Part shown: positions 24,417 to 34,005 of the stretch, piece after piece | How the letters are laid out: every line of letters starts with the position of its first letter | Position numbering within the stretch: the first letter of the stretch is position 1 | Source of the DNA: Cohnella caldifontis | GTDB lineage: Bacteria > Bacillota > Bacilli > Paenibacillales > Paenibacillaceae | Assembly: GCF_029360585.1 (NCBI RefSeq) | Contig: NZ_JAQZSJ010000003.1 | Location: forward strand, 186,001-250,000 | Direction: 5' to 3' | DNA: 64,000 nt | The notes under the pieces: model-generated | Database searches by the model: none | Seen by the model: only the letters and a program-made list of their open reading frames with translations | Told to the model about the DNA's origin: nothing | Position numbers and translations under genes: made by a program

Positions 24417-25349
24417 ATGGCAAGAGCCGTATCCTCGGTCATCGATCTGATCGGCGATACCCCGGTCGTCAAGCTGAACCGGGTCGTTGCCGAATCGGGC
24501 GCGTCCGTCTATATGAAGCTGGAATTTTTCAATCCCGGGAAGAGCGTGAAGGACCGGGCGGCGGCCAACATGATCGCGCAGGCCGAACAAGAAGGCAAAA
24601 TCGCGCCGGGCCGTTCGACCATCATCGAGCCGACCTCCGGCAACACCGGTATCGGCCTCGCGATGGTATGCGCCGCGAAGGGCTACCCTTGCATCATTAC
24701 GATGCCGGAGAACGCCACGAAGGAACGCGTGCTCGTCATGCGGGGATACGGCGCCCAGGTGGTGCTGACTCCGGCTTCCAAAGGCATGAAGGGAGCCATC
24801 GAACGGGCCGAGGAACTGGCGAAGTCGACCCCCGGCAGCTTTATCCCGATGCAGTTCGAGAATCCCGCCAACGCAGACGCGCACCGCCAGACGACCGCCG
24901 TAGAGATCTACGAGGCGTTCGAAGGGAAGCTGGACGCGCTGGTGCTGACGGCCGGGACGGGCGGAACCGTCACGGGAACCGGGGAAGAGCTGAAGAAGAA
25001 AATTCCTTCGCTCAAGATCTACGTGGTGGAGCCGGCCGGATCGCCGGTGTTGTCGGGGGGCCGGCCGGGCCCGCATAAAATTCCCGGCACCGGGCCGGGC
25101 TTCGTTCCTTCGATCCTGAACCGGTCGATCTACGACGAGATTCTGAAGATCGAAGACGACGACGCCCAGACGATGGCTCGGGAGCTGGCGGCCAAGGAGG
25201 GCATCCTCGTCGGGGCCTCCTCGGCGGCATCCGCCTATTTCGCGGTGAAGATCGCCGGGCAACTGCCGGAGTCCGCTCGCGTGCTCTGCCTCGCGCCCGA
25301 CTCGGGCGAGCGTTACCTGTCGTCCGATTTGTTCAAATTCAAGGATTGA
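24417..25349 (+). CDS. cysK: Cysteine synthase A (O-acetylserine sulfhydrylase)
   Basis: 310 residues, PLP enzyme joining O-acetylserine and sulfide. The PLP lysine is Lys45 in NPGKSVKDRAA, the substrate loop TSGNTGIGLAM follows near 70, and GTGGTVTGTGE binds the PLP phosphate. ATG 24417 is chosen, 8 nt after AAGGAAG; an in-frame GTG at 24408 overlaps that site. Its position 34 nt behind the importer links sulfur acquisition with assimilation (inference), although no sulfonate-cleaving enzyme is present. Confidence 0.9.
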   Translation: MARAVSSVIDLIGDTPVVKLNRVVAESGASVYMKLEFFNPGKSVKDRAAANMIAQAEQEGKIAPGRSTIIEPTSGNTGIGLAMVCAAKGYPCIITMPENATKERVLVMRGYGAQVVLTPASKGMKGAIERAEELAKSTPGSFIPMQFENPANADAHRQTTAVEIYEAFEGKLDALVLTAGTGGTVTGTGEELKKKIPSLKIYVVEPAGSPVLSGGRPGPHKIPGTGPGFVPSILNRSIYDEILKIEDDDAQTMARELAAKEGILVGASSAASAYFAVKIAGQLPESARVLCLAPDSGERYLSSDLFKFKD

Positions 25350-25571
25350 ATCCTCCGCAGCCCGGATCGGCCTTACGGCCGCGCCGGGTTGTTCCTTGTA
25401 TGCCGAGCCCCGAACCGCGGCGTTATCGGACGGGAGGACCGCCCGACAGAACGCAGCGGACCTACCTCTTCAATACGGGACCGAATTATTATATGATGGG
25501 TATTGGTTCGTACGGGCGGCAATCGTTCGTCCGTCCGCTTGCGAATTTCCATTTCGGACATGAGGTGCACA

Positions 25572-26600
25572 ATGACCTTCCCTAGAGAGTTGTCTTACGC
25601 GATGCCGCCCGAATGGGCCGAGCATGCGAGAACGCTGATATCCTGGCCGATCCAGGCTTCCATGTGCTATCCCGATGAATACGAAGGCGTATGCGGCGCG
25701 TATGCCGAGACGATCCAAGCGATCTCCGAGTTCGAGCCGGTCACGGTCATCGTGAATCCGTCCGACCTGGAGACGGTCCGGGCGCGGTTCGCCGGCAATA
25801 TGCGGATCGAATGCCTGGCCGTGGAACATAACGACGCCTGGCTGCGGGACAACGGGCCGACCTTCGTCAAGAACGGCAAAGGCGACGTGGCGGGCATCAA
25901 CTGGAAGTTCAACGCTTGGGGCGGCAAGTACGCGCCTTGGGATCTCGACGATCAGGTGGCTCCGCGCATTCTGGACCACTTCGGCAAGAAGCGGTTCGAC
26001 GCGCCCTTGGTCATGGAGGGCGGTTCCTTCCACGTCGACGGCGAAGGGACGCTGATCACGACGGAGGAGTGCCTGCTCAATCCGAACCGCAACCCGGAGC
26101 TGAGCCGGGAGCAGATCGAGGAGTACCTTCGGAATTATTTGGGCATCGATAAGGTGATCTGGCTGCGCCGCGGCCTGAGCGGGGACGAGACCGACGGCCA
26201 CGTGGACAACGTCGCCTGCTTCGCGGCGCCCGGCAAAGTCATCCTGCAGGTGTGCGACGATCCGCAGGACGAGAATTACGCCATAGCGCAGGACAACCTG
26301 CGGACGCTGCGCGAGGCGACGGACGCCCGGGGGCGCCGGCTCGAGATCGTGCCGATCCAGCAGCCGCCTTACCGGGAGCATGAGGGCAATCGCCTGACGC
26401 TGAGCTATCTCAACTTTTATTTCGTGAACGGGGGCATTATCCTGCCCGTGTTCGGCGGAGAGGCGGAGGAGACCGACCGGCTTGCCGCGCAGGCGCTGCA
26501 AGCGGCGTTTCCGGACCGCGAAATCCGGACCGTCGACGGCATGGGCGTCATCCGCGAGGGCGGCAACGTCCACTGTACGACCCAGCAAATGCCCGTATAA
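25572..26600 (+). CDS. aguA: Agmatine deiminase
   Basis: 342 residues, amidinotransferase-fold hydrolase turning agmatine into N-carbamoylputrescine and ammonia. Features seen: MPPEWAEHARTLISWP at the N-terminus, the HNDAWLRDNGPTF catalytic loop, GDETDGHVDN, and the nucleophile Cys335 in GGNVHCTTQQ near the C-terminus. ATG 25572 follows GAGGTG. The next gene supplies the following step. A promoter-like TTATATGAT lies near 25491. Confidence 0.93.
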   Translation: MTFPRELSYAMPPEWAEHARTLISWPIQASMCYPDEYEGVCGAYAETIQAISEFEPVTVIVNPSDLETVRARFAGNMRIECLAVEHNDAWLRDNGPTFVKNGKGDVAGINWKFNAWGGKYAPWDLDDQVAPRILDHFGKKRFDAPLVMEGGSFHVDGEGTLITTEECLLNPNRNPELSREQIEEYLRNYLGIDKVIWLRRGLSGDETDGHVDNVACFAAPGKVILQVCDDPQDENYAIAQDNLRTLREATDARGRRLEIVPIQQPPYREHEGNRLTLSYLNFYFVNGGIILPVFGGEAEETDRLAAQALQAAFPDREIRTVDGMGVIREGGNVHCTTQQMPV

Positions 26601-26652
26601 GCGGAGGGAGTTTGACGGGAGTCGAACTCCCGATTAGAGGAGGGACGAACCG

Positions 26653-27528
26653 ATGCGCAAAGTGAAAGTCGCCGCTACGCAGATGAGCTGCACCTGGGAC
26701 ATCGAGGACAACATCCGCAAAGCCGAGGCTTTGGTCCGGGAGGCGGCCGGCCGTGGCGCGCAGATCATCCTGCTGCAGGAGCTGTTCGAGACCCCGTACT
26801 TCTGCCAGAAGGAAAAGTCGTGCTACTACCAGTACGCGACGGAGCTGGAGCAGAACCGGGCCGTCAACCATTTCCGGGGCGTGGCCAAGGAACTGGGCGT
26901 CGTGCTGCCGATCAGCTTCTACGAGAAGAAGAACTACGCCCGCTACAATTCCCTCGCGGTCATCGACGCGGACGGCGAGGTGCTGGGCAGCTACCGCAAA
27001 AGCCATATTCCGGACGGTCCGGGTTACGAGGAGAAGTTCTACTTCAACCCGGGCGACACCGGCTTTAAGGTATGGAAAACGCGTTATGCCAAAATCGGCG
27101 TCGGGATCTGCTGGGACCAGTGGTACCCGGAGGCGGCCCGCTGCATGACCCTGATGGGCGCCGAGCTGCTGTTCTATCCGACGGCGATCGGCTCGGAGCC
27201 GCAGGACAGCTCGATCGATTCCAAGGATCACTGGCAAACCTGCATGCTCGGCCATGCGGCTGCCAATCTTATCCCGGTCGTCGCGTCGAACCGGATCGGC
27301 ACGGAGTCGGACGAGGATTCCTCGATCAATTTCTACGGCTCGTCATTCATCGCCGGACCCGCGGGGAATAAGGTCGAGGAAGCGGGACGCACGGAGGAAA
27401 CGGTGCTGACCGCCGAGTTCGATCTGGACCAGCTGGAGGTTCAGCGCATCGAATGGGGCATTTTCCGCGACCGGCGCCCGGACCTGTACAAGATCCTCGC
27501 CACCTACGACGGCTCGACTCCGGTGTGA
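26653..27528 (+). CDS. aguB: N-carbamoylputrescine amidase
   Basis: 291 residues, nitrilase superfamily; releases putrescine, CO2 and ammonia. The catalytic Glu43 (LLQELFET), Lys116 (YRKSHIP) and Cys153 (GVGICWDQWYPE) are all present. It follows aguA by 52 nt with GAGGAGGGACG upstream and forms a two-gene putrescine pathway. Arginine decarboxylase is not in the window. Confidence 0.93.
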   Translation: MRKVKVAATQMSCTWDIEDNIRKAEALVREAAGRGAQIILLQELFETPYFCQKEKSCYYQYATELEQNRAVNHFRGVAKELGVVLPISFYEKKNYARYNSLAVIDADGEVLGSYRKSHIPDGPGYEEKFYFNPGDTGFKVWKTRYAKIGVGICWDQWYPEAARCMTLMGAELLFYPTAIGSEPQDSSIDSKDHWQTCMLGHAAANLIPVVASNRIGTESDEDSSINFYGSSFIAGPAGNKVEEAGRTEETVLTAEFDLDQLEVQRIEWGIFRDRRPDLYKILATYDGSTPV

Positions 27529-27568
27529 GCCTTGTCCCGTTTTCGCGGCCAAACATCGCGTGTCTGAA

Positions 27569-27594
27569 GGGTACCCCCGGGGTACCCTCTTTCT
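27569..27594 (+). terminator. Terminator after aguB
   Basis: AGGGTACCCC and GGGGTACCCT form a nearly perfect palindrome followed by CTTTCTGTT, 40 nt past the aguB stop. Confidence 0.75.
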
Positions 27595-27724
27595 GTTCAT
27601 GAGACAATCGGGCATTTGTGACCATCCTTTTGCGGATGGTTGTTTCTTGCGTTGAGAAAAAACTCCCGCGCAGGGTGAAAGTATAATTCGGGAGGAACCG
27701 ATTCGCGACTGCGAGGCAAGAAAC

Positions 27725-27766
27725 GAAAGGACCGTCAGGGACGAATTTCTCCTTGACGGTCCTTTC
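27725..27766. terminator. Terminator serving the isomerase gene, related to the one at 61608
   Basis: GAAAGGACCGTCA (27725-27737) pairs with TGACGGTCCTTTC (27754-27766). The 35-nt core including the loop is almost identical to the hairpin at 61604-61637, so it is a dispersed terminator cassette. It lies 14 nt beyond the minus-strand gene's stop. Confidence 0.78.
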
Positions 27767-27779
27767 GCTGCTTCCCAGG

Positions 27780-28622
27780 TTATTCCGCACCCAATTGCTG
27801 CAGGAACCGATGACTCGCCAGCACGTTATCGTCACCCGCGATCTCGAGCGTGGTGTTGCCGTCGAAACCGACTTCCTTGAGCGCCTGGAAAGCGCCTCGG
27901 ATATCGACGGCTCCCGTTCCGAGCGGGATCGTGCTCATCCCGCAACCGAATGCCGTGCCGCGGATCTTCTCCATATCCCGAGGCAAGTCTTTCCAATGGA
28001 CGTGGTGGATCTTAGGTCCGAATTTGCGAATGAATTCGACCGGGTCCCCTCCACCCAGCCACAGATTGCCGGTATCCAAATTGATGCCCACATGGTCGGA
28101 ATTCAGTCCGTGAAGCAGCTTTTCCATGCCGGCGATGCTGTCCGTCAGGATGCCGTGCGGCTCCAGCATCAGCGTGACGCCGTAGTCCCCGGCCATGCGC
28201 ACCGGTTCATGGAGCTTGTCCAGGACGGCGAAGATCCGTTGGTCTTCGGTGAGTCGGTGTCCGTATTCGGTCTTGGGATCCCCTTCGGTCGTCACGACGT
28301 GGTTGACGCCCATGGCCGCCGCATTTTTGATCGCTTTCAGAATCTGGTTCGTGCCGTACCGCCATGGCGCGGGCGGGTCGAGCAGGTTGGCGTGGGCGCA
28401 GTAGGCGGTAATCGTCAAGCCCGCTTGTTCGAACATCCGCTTGACGTCATAGGGATTGCTGTCCAGGCTGATGACGGAAGAGAAGCCGAATTCGACGCCG
28501 AGCGTGCCCCCGTCACTGTTATCGGTGACGTCCGCATAGTCGAATCCCATATCTTTGATTCTTTTGAGTTGGTGCTCAATCGTGGCAAACGGATCTACGA
28601 GCGCAAAACAACCAACGCGCAT
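27780..28622 (-). CDS. Sugar phosphate isomerase/epimerase (xylose isomerase-like TIM barrel)
   Basis: 280 residues. AP-endonuclease-2/IolE-like barrel with metal ligands suggested by Glu in VTTEGDP, LMLEPHG, Asp in INLDTGN, His in IHHVHWKD and the final LEIAGDD. Family members isomerise or dehydrate inositols and keto-sugars. It is encoded beside a divergent AraC regulator and a sugar importer, so a role in modifying the imported sugar is likely. Start ATG 28622. Confidence 0.82.
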   Translation of the reverse strand: MRVGCFALVDPFATIEHQLKRIKDMGFDYADVTDNSDGGTLGVEFGFSSVISLDSNPYDVKRMFEQAGLTITAYCAHANLLDPPAPWRYGTNQILKAIKNAAAMGVNHVVTTEGDPKTEYGHRLTEDQRIFAVLDKLHEPVRMAGDYGVTLMLEPHGILTDSIAGMEKLLHGLNSDHVGINLDTGNLWLGGGDPVEFIRKFGPKIHHVHWKDLPRDMEKIRGTAFGCGMSTIPLGTGAVDIRGAFQALKEVGFDGNTTLEIAGDDNVLASHRFLQQLGAE

Positions 28623-28688
28623 GCTATCACTCGCCTTTCGGTCGGATTGTTCTCATTATAGAAATATCCGCTTGCCGGGATAATTGAA

Positions 28689-29624
28689 TTATGTTCCCGT
28701 TTTTTGACCATTTGTCGCCAAGGCGGCGTTGCCTAGGCTTTGCTTCGGCCGGTAGCGATTGGGAGGAAACCCGGCCCAGCGCTTGAATTGCCGGCTGAAA
28801 TGGCTGATTGAACTGAAGCCGAGGATTTCGGCGATCTTGTCTACGGACAGTTCGCTCTCTAGCAGCAATTCCTTGGCTTTTTTGAGTTTAATGGCGCTCA
28901 GATATTGCCGGGGGGACTGCCCGTAGACTTTTTTGAAAATCTTCGTGCACTGGCTGCGGCTCCATCCGATACGGGAAGCGATCTCGTTGACGGAGATGGC
29001 GGAATAGACGTTATTCTCGATCAGGGTCGCGATTTTGTTGGCCATCTCGATCTCGAAATGCGACGCCGACGCGGCGTATTCGTTCTGCGCATAATGGTCC
29101 AGGGATTCGAACCGCTTCACGACTTCGGAGATCGCAAGCAAGATGTATCCTTGCAACGCCAGCTTGTCCGCCGCCGAAAGATCGATGGACAACTGCTCCG
29201 CCTCTCGCCGGTATCGGTTCTGTACCAAGGCGGATTGCACCAACGATTCGAAATAATGGACGTAGGAGAGCAACCGGGAATCCCCGAGCTCGCTCTTGCG
29301 GATATATCCCACCCTAGATCGGTTCAACAGCGGGCGAAGCTCGGCATCGTCAAGATCGAAATGGATGGCGATAAAGGAAAAGTTGTTCATGGAGTGATTG
29401 AATGTCCGATGCCGCTCTCCCGGCCGCAGCAGCAAGACGTCGCCCGACTGGAAGCGGATTTCCTCATTGTTCACCCACTCGGTCACGTCTCCCTCCCAGC
29501 AGAACAGCAGCTCGTACAATTTATGCGAATGGGTATCCACGAACCAACGGGAATCGAAAGCGGCGACCCGGAAATCCCTGACCAGCAGCGTGTTCGTGAT
29601 ATTGGGGAAATGGGCGTCGAGCAT
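28689..29624 (-). CDS. AraC-family transcriptional regulator
   Basis: 311 residues: an N-terminal cupin-like ligand domain (about 20-110, with VDTHSHKLYELLFCWEG) and a C-terminal pair of helix-turn-helices (about 205-300, ending ISHFSRQFKRWAGFPPNRYR). ATG 29624 follows GGAGGG. Divergent from the oxidoreductase-transporter operon at 29837, which it probably activates in response to the sugar. The TIM-barrel gene lies 66 nt beyond it on the same strand and could belong to its unit. Confidence 0.9.
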   Translation of the reverse strand: MLDAHFPNITNTLLVRDFRVAAFDSRWFVDTHSHKLYELLFCWEGDVTEWVNNEEIRFQSGDVLLLRPGERHRTFNHSMNNFSFIAIHFDLDDAELRPLLNRSRVGYIRKSELGDSRLLSYVHYFESLVQSALVQNRYRREAEQLSIDLSAADKLALQGYILLAISEVVKRFESLDHYAQNEYAASASHFEIEMANKIATLIENNVYSAISVNEIASRIGWSRSQCTKIFKKVYGQSPRQYLSAIKLKKAKELLLESELSVDKIAEILGFSSISHFSRQFKRWAGFPPNRYRPKQSLGNAALATNGQKTGT

Positions 29625-29836
29625 GGTCCGATCACCCTCCCTCCTCTGTAATTGGATTCCATTGTACCTCCGAAATAGACAAATGGTCAAAAAGAAGAAA
29701 GATTTATCAATTGTCCCTGCACGGATCGGATTCTAAAATGGGAACCAAGTCGGGCCAAGGAGGTAATCGCTTTCATAGATTCGGAGAACGGACGCGCATG
29801 CGGGTTCCATATAGAGACAAGGGAGATGGAGAATCC

Positions 29837-30883
29837 ATGACAACATGGAGAGCAGCGGTCATCGGGTGCGGGCGCCCGAACGCGGTCTCGAATGACGGCA
29901 AGCAAGGATTCGGCATCGCGTATTTGCACGGACAAGGCTATGTATCATCGACGTTGACGACGCTGTGCGCCGTCGCGGATATCGCCATGGACAATGCCCA
30001 AGCGTACGCGAATCACTTCGGGGTCGAGCGCGTGTATGCCGATTATCGCGAAATGCTGCACGCGGAACGGCCGGATCTGGTCAGCATCTGCACGTGGCCC
30101 CGCCTGCATAAGGAAATGGTGCTGGCAGCCGCCGAAGCGGGCGTGAAGGGCATTCTGTGCGAAAAGCCGATGACCGTCCACTACAAAGACGCCCTCGAGA
30201 TGCACGAGATCTGCCGCAAGAAAGGGATCGTGCTGCATGTGAACCATCAACGCCGGTACGATTTTCCGTTCATTAAAGCACGGGAACTGGCAGACGCCGG
30301 GGAAATCGGCCGCTTGCTCCGGCTGGAGGCCTGGGTCGGCGACGGCTGGGATCTGATGTCCTGGGGGGTTCACTGGATCGACATGATGCGGTTCTACACC
30401 CACGACGCGAACGTTCGCAACGTATTCGCCCAAGCGGACGTATCCAAGAGAACGATTCGATATGAACATCCGGTCGAAGACCGGATTCTCATGCAGTTGA
30501 AATTCGACAACGAGGTCCAGGGCATCCTCCATCTGTCGGAAGACGAGGTTCAACCGGGCAATCTGCTGGTAGGAGAGGAGGGGATGATCCTCTTCTATCC
30601 GGAGATCCGCTCGCCGATCACGGTGGTGGGCAGAAGCGGAACGAGGAAGCTCGAGTGGCCGGACGACGCAAAGTCCGGGTTCCAAGGATCGGTGGAGCAC
30701 CTGGCGCTCAGCGTCCAGACCGGCTTGCCTTCCGATCTGGATTCGGGATCCGCTCTGATCAACATGCAGATCGCGATGGCCGCCTTCCAGTCCGCCAGGA
30801 CGCACCGGACAATCGACCTGCCGTTCGAGGATCCGGTGAACCCGCTGGTTGCTTGGTTCGGAATGGACGCCGCGGCGAAGTAA
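29837..30883 (+). CDS. Gfo/Idh/MocA-family oxidoreductase
   Basis: 348 residues. N-terminal Rossmann fold (AAVIGCGRPN), then the family EKP motif (ILCEKPMTVH) near 111, and a C-terminal alpha/beta domain with GVHWIDMMRF carrying the catalytic His. Such enzymes oxidise sugars or inositols with NAD(P). First gene of the operon with SBP, permeases and a DUF6807 protein. ATG 29837 follows GGGAGATGGAG. Confidence 0.88.
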   Translation: MTTWRAAVIGCGRPNAVSNDGKQGFGIAYLHGQGYVSSTLTTLCAVADIAMDNAQAYANHFGVERVYADYREMLHAERPDLVSICTWPRLHKEMVLAAAEAGVKGILCEKPMTVHYKDALEMHEICRKKGIVLHVNHQRRYDFPFIKARELADAGEIGRLLRLEAWVGDGWDLMSWGVHWIDMMRFYTHDANVRNVFAQADVSKRTIRYEHPVEDRILMQLKFDNEVQGILHLSEDEVQPGNLLVGEEGMILFYPEIRSPITVVGRSGTRKLEWPDDAKSGFQGSVEHLALSVQTGLPSDLDSGSALINMQIAMAAFQSARTHRTIDLPFEDPVNPLVAWFGMDAAAK

Positions 30884-30890
30884 GAAACGC

Positions 30891-30904
30891 TGGAAACGTT
30901 TGAA
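30891..30904 (+). promoter_or_regulatory. Possible CcpA (cre) site
   Basis: TGGAAACGTTTGAA matches the cre consensus TGWAARCGYTWNCW at 12 of 14 positions. It lies between the oxidoreductase and binding-protein genes, where it could act as a roadblock under carbon-replete growth. Confidence 0.35.
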
Positions 30905-30930
30905 CCACTCCATCATAGGGGGCAAAAGCG

Positions 30931-32211
30931 ATGAGAAGACGGTTGGGCATGGTCATGGTCAGTATATTGCTGACGGCGGTGCTTGGCGCATGCGGCAAGT
31001 CGGGCGGTTCCGATTCGGGCGGATCCGCGAGGGCGTCGAGCACGGTTTCCGGAAAAGGCGCTTCGTCCGGGAACACGGTGGAACTGAAACTGCTAAGTTA
31101 TTTTTCGGAAGGCGAGACCCAGTATGACATTTTAAAGAAGTTCGTCGATGATTACCATCAGCAAAATCCGAATGTGACGATCAAATTGGAAAGCGCTCCG
31201 CCTGCCGACCTCGACCAGAAGATCCTTCAATCGGCGACGGCGAAACAGGTGGCGGATATCATCATCCTGAACTATATTTCCGTCGATCCGCTGCATGGGG
31301 CGTTGGTTCCGTTGACGGATTACGTGAACGGCGACTTTTTGTCCCAATTTTACGACGCGAACGTGAAGGCGGGCACCGCAACCGACGGTAAAGTGTACGG
31401 CGTGCAGATCGCCGGCGCGAACGACTTGGCATTGTTTTACAACAAGAAGCTGCTGTCCGATGCCGGGATCAATCCCCCGACGACGTGGGCGGAGCTCGCG
31501 AGTTCCGCGAAGGTTTTATCGAAGGACGGCAGGTACGGTCTCGCCGTATCCGCCACGAACACGGTCGAAGCGCTATGGCAATTCGAGCCGTTCTTCTGGA
31601 GCAACGGGGCGGATTTCAGCAACGTCGCGTCTCCCGAAGGCGTGGAAGCGCTGGATTTCCTCGCCCAACTCGTCAAGGACGGAGCGATGTCCAAGGAAGT
31701 CGTGAACTGGGCGCAAGGGCAGGAAGTGGATCAGTTCGTCGCCGGCAATGCGGCGATGATGGTGAACGGTCCATGGAATTTCAAGGCATTGAACGATGCT
31801 GGAATCGAATACGGGGTCGTAACGATTCCTGTACCCAAGGCCGGCATGAAACCGGTCGTTGCGGTCGGAGGCGAAGTCTTCTCGCTCGGCAATACCGGCG
31901 ATGAGGGCAGGACGAAAGAGGCGGCCAAGTTCCTGGAATACCTTGCCGATTCAGATCGTTACATCGACTTGGTCCACGGGTTCGGCTACCTGCCATCGCT
32001 CAAAGCGAAATCCGACGAGTTCAAGGGCCAATTCCCGGAATACACGCCTTTCCTGGATCAAATGGCTTATGCCAAACCCATGTATGATGAGAAAGGTTAT
32101 TTGAAGCTGGACAAAATCATGCAAGTCGCTATCCAATCCGCGCTGACTGGACAGGCGACGCCGAAGGACGCGCTTGACAAGGCCGCCAAGGAGATCGCCA
32201 ACATTCAGTAA
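30931..32211 (+). CDS. Extracellular sugar-binding lipoprotein
   Basis: 426 residues, family 1 solute-binding protein. The signal peptide ends at the LGAC lipobox with Cys near residue 17-18, followed by a Gly/Ser linker and the binding domain starting VELKLLSYFSEGE. It serves the two permeases downstream. A strong stem-loop at 32220 follows. The ligand is unknown; context suggests a sugar processed by the Gfo/Idh/MocA enzyme. Confidence 0.9.
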   Translation: MRRRLGMVMVSILLTAVLGACGKSGGSDSGGSARASSTVSGKGASSGNTVELKLLSYFSEGETQYDILKKFVDDYHQQNPNVTIKLESAPPADLDQKILQSATAKQVADIIILNYISVDPLHGALVPLTDYVNGDFLSQFYDANVKAGTATDGKVYGVQIAGANDLALFYNKKLLSDAGINPPTTWAELASSAKVLSKDGRYGLAVSATNTVEALWQFEPFFWSNGADFSNVASPEGVEALDFLAQLVKDGAMSKEVVNWAQGQEVDQFVAGNAAMMVNGPWNFKALNDAGIEYGVVTIPVPKAGMKPVVAVGGEVFSLGNTGDEGRTKEAAKFLEYLADSDRYIDLVHGFGYLPSLKAKSDEFKGQFPEYTPFLDQMAYAKPMYDEKGYLKLDKIMQVAIQSALTGQATPKDALDKAAKEIANIQ

Positions 32212-32219
32212 GCGATCGG

Positions 32220-32248
32220 TTCCGGAAAGGGACTCTCCCTTTCCGGAA
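32220..32248 (+). terminator. Post-SBP stem-loop
   Basis: A perfect 13-bp stem, TTCCGGAAAGGGA/TCCCTTTCCGGAA, with a CTC loop and only ATTTC afterwards. Lacking a real T-run, it more likely stabilises the SBP message or partly attenuates transcription into the permease genes. Confidence 0.7.
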
Positions 32249-32274
32249 ATTTCGACGATAGGACTGATCCGCAG

Positions 32275-33159
32275 ATGAGTCATGTCAAAAGCAGATGGTT
32301 CGGGATCTTGTTATTGATGCCGGCAGGCGTCTTTTTGCTTGTCTTCTACCTGTACCCGGTCACCTACAATCTCTATCTGGCGTTTCAGCGGATGGATGCC
32401 GAGGCGTTCATGAACGGGGACGGCGCGTTTAACGGGTTGGAAAATTACCGGGCTCTGCTGCAGAACGGAGTGTTTTATTCGGCCTTGCGAAATACGTTGT
32501 TGTTCACGTTTTTCAGCATCCTGTTCCAGTACAGCATCGGCTTCCTGTTGGCCGTCCTGTTAAACAAGTCTAGCAGGGCCGCCAATTTCCTGCGGGGGCT
32601 GTTGCTGACCCCGTGGTTTACCCCGATTGTGGCCACGTCCACCGTATGGATCTGGCTGTTAAGCGGGTCCAACGGCATCGCCAATTACGCGCTTCATGCA
32701 TTGGGCTTGATTGACCAAGGCATTCCCTGGCTGTCGCAGCCGAGTACGGCGCTCGTAATGACGGTGATCGTGAACATCTGGATCGGGATTCCTTTCTGCA
32801 TGGTCTTACTGCATGCCGGTCTTCAGTCGATTCCGAGTGAATTGTACGAAGCGGGGGAAATCGACGGCGCGAGTCCCTTCCAGAAAAACCGGCATATCAC
32901 GCTTCCGATGCTGAAGGAGGTCTCTGCGATCGTCATCTTGCTCGGGGTCGTCTACGGCATCAAAATTTTCGATCTGGTCTGGATCATGACGAAGGGCGGA
33001 CCGGGGAATGCCAGTCAACTGCTGGGGACGCTGTCTTACGAATATTCCTTCGCCAAAAACAATTTCGGGATCGGTGCGGCGGTCGGCAACGTCATGCTGC
33101 TGATTTCCCTGGTCGCAAGCTTCGTGTATTTGAGGGTCTCGAAGAAATTGCAAAGTTAG
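32275..33159 (+). CDS. Sugar ABC transporter permease (MalF type)
   Basis: 294 residues, six helices, with the EAA loop (ELYEAGEIDGASPFQKNRHITLP) near 189-211. Pairs with the following permease (11-nt gap) and the SBP upstream. No ATPase gene is present, so a shared MsmX-type ATPase is expected. Confidence 0.9.
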   Translation: MSHVKSRWFGILLLMPAGVFLLVFYLYPVTYNLYLAFQRMDAEAFMNGDGAFNGLENYRALLQNGVFYSALRNTLLFTFFSILFQYSIGFLLAVLLNKSSRAANFLRGLLLTPWFTPIVATSTVWIWLLSGSNGIANYALHALGLIDQGIPWLSQPSTALVMTVIVNIWIGIPFCMVLLHAGLQSIPSELYEAGEIDGASPFQKNRHITLPMLKEVSAIVILLGVVYGIKIFDLVWIMTKGGPGNASQLLGTLSYEYSFAKNNFGIGAAVGNVMLLISLVASFVYLRVSKKLQS

Positions 33160-33170
33160 GGGGGCGGCAA

Positions 33171-33977
33171 ATGAAAAAGCGATTCTCGGTCGTGCTTGCG
33201 CTGTTATCCGTGTTTTTGCTGTTTCCGATCTACTGGATGCTGAACTCCGTATTCCAGACCCGGGCCGAACTGTTCTCCCGCCCTCCGTTATGGTTTCCGA
33301 GAAGCTTTGACTTCCTTTCGGTTTGGAAGATCGTCGTCGATAATGCCCAATATTTCTCCAACAGCTTGGTTATCGCGTTCATTACGATCGCCGTCACCGT
33401 CTTCGTGGCGATTCCGGCGGGGTACAGCTTGGCCAAATTGAACGTGCCGGGCAAATCGTTCTATCTGCTCGTGCTTCTCATCACGCAAATGTTTCCGCTT
33501 GTTATGCTGATCACCCCCATGTTCTTGATATTCAGCAAGACCGGGCTGTTGAATAACTATGCGGGGACCGCGCTGGCTATCGGTACGAACACGATTCCTT
33601 TCTCGATCCTCGTGCTGCGTTCCTATTTGGTTTCGCTGCCCGATTCGCTGCGGGAGGCGGCGTTTATCGACGGCTGCGGGGAGATGAGGGCTTTCGTGCG
33701 GATCATCATCCCCAATGCGATGACGGGCATCATGACGATCGTGGTGTTCACGTTTCTGTTCTCCTGGGGCGACTTCCTGTTCGGCCTCACCATGATGACG
33801 GATAACGATCTGCAACCCGCGACCGTGCGATTGTACCAAAGCATCGGACAATACGGAACCGACTGGCGCCGCTTGATGACGTTGTCCGCCAGCCTTGCGC
33901 TGCCGGCCATGATCTTCGTCGTGCTCGCCCAGCGTGCGGTCGTGAACGGAATCGGAAACGTAAACGTGAACAAATAA
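33171..33977 (+). CDS. Sugar ABC transporter permease (MalG type)
   Basis: 268 residues, six helices. The EAA loop (SLREAAFIDGCGEMRAFVRIIIP) lies near 158-180. ATG 33171 is preceded by GGGGGGCGG. Second channel subunit of the importer. Confidence 0.9.
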   Translation: MKKRFSVVLALLSVFLLFPIYWMLNSVFQTRAELFSRPPLWFPRSFDFLSVWKIVVDNAQYFSNSLVIAFITIAVTVFVAIPAGYSLAKLNVPGKSFYLLVLLITQMFPLVMLITPMFLIFSKTGLLNNYAGTALAIGTNTIPFSILVLRSYLVSLPDSLREAAFIDGCGEMRAFVRIIIPNAMTGIMTIVVFTFLFSWGDFLFGLTMMTDNDLQPATVRLYQSIGQYGTDWRRLMTLSASLALPAMIFVVLAQRAVVNGIGNVNVNK

Positions 33978-34005
33978 AGCCGCAGGAGGTCAAGGGGAGA
34001 TCGCC

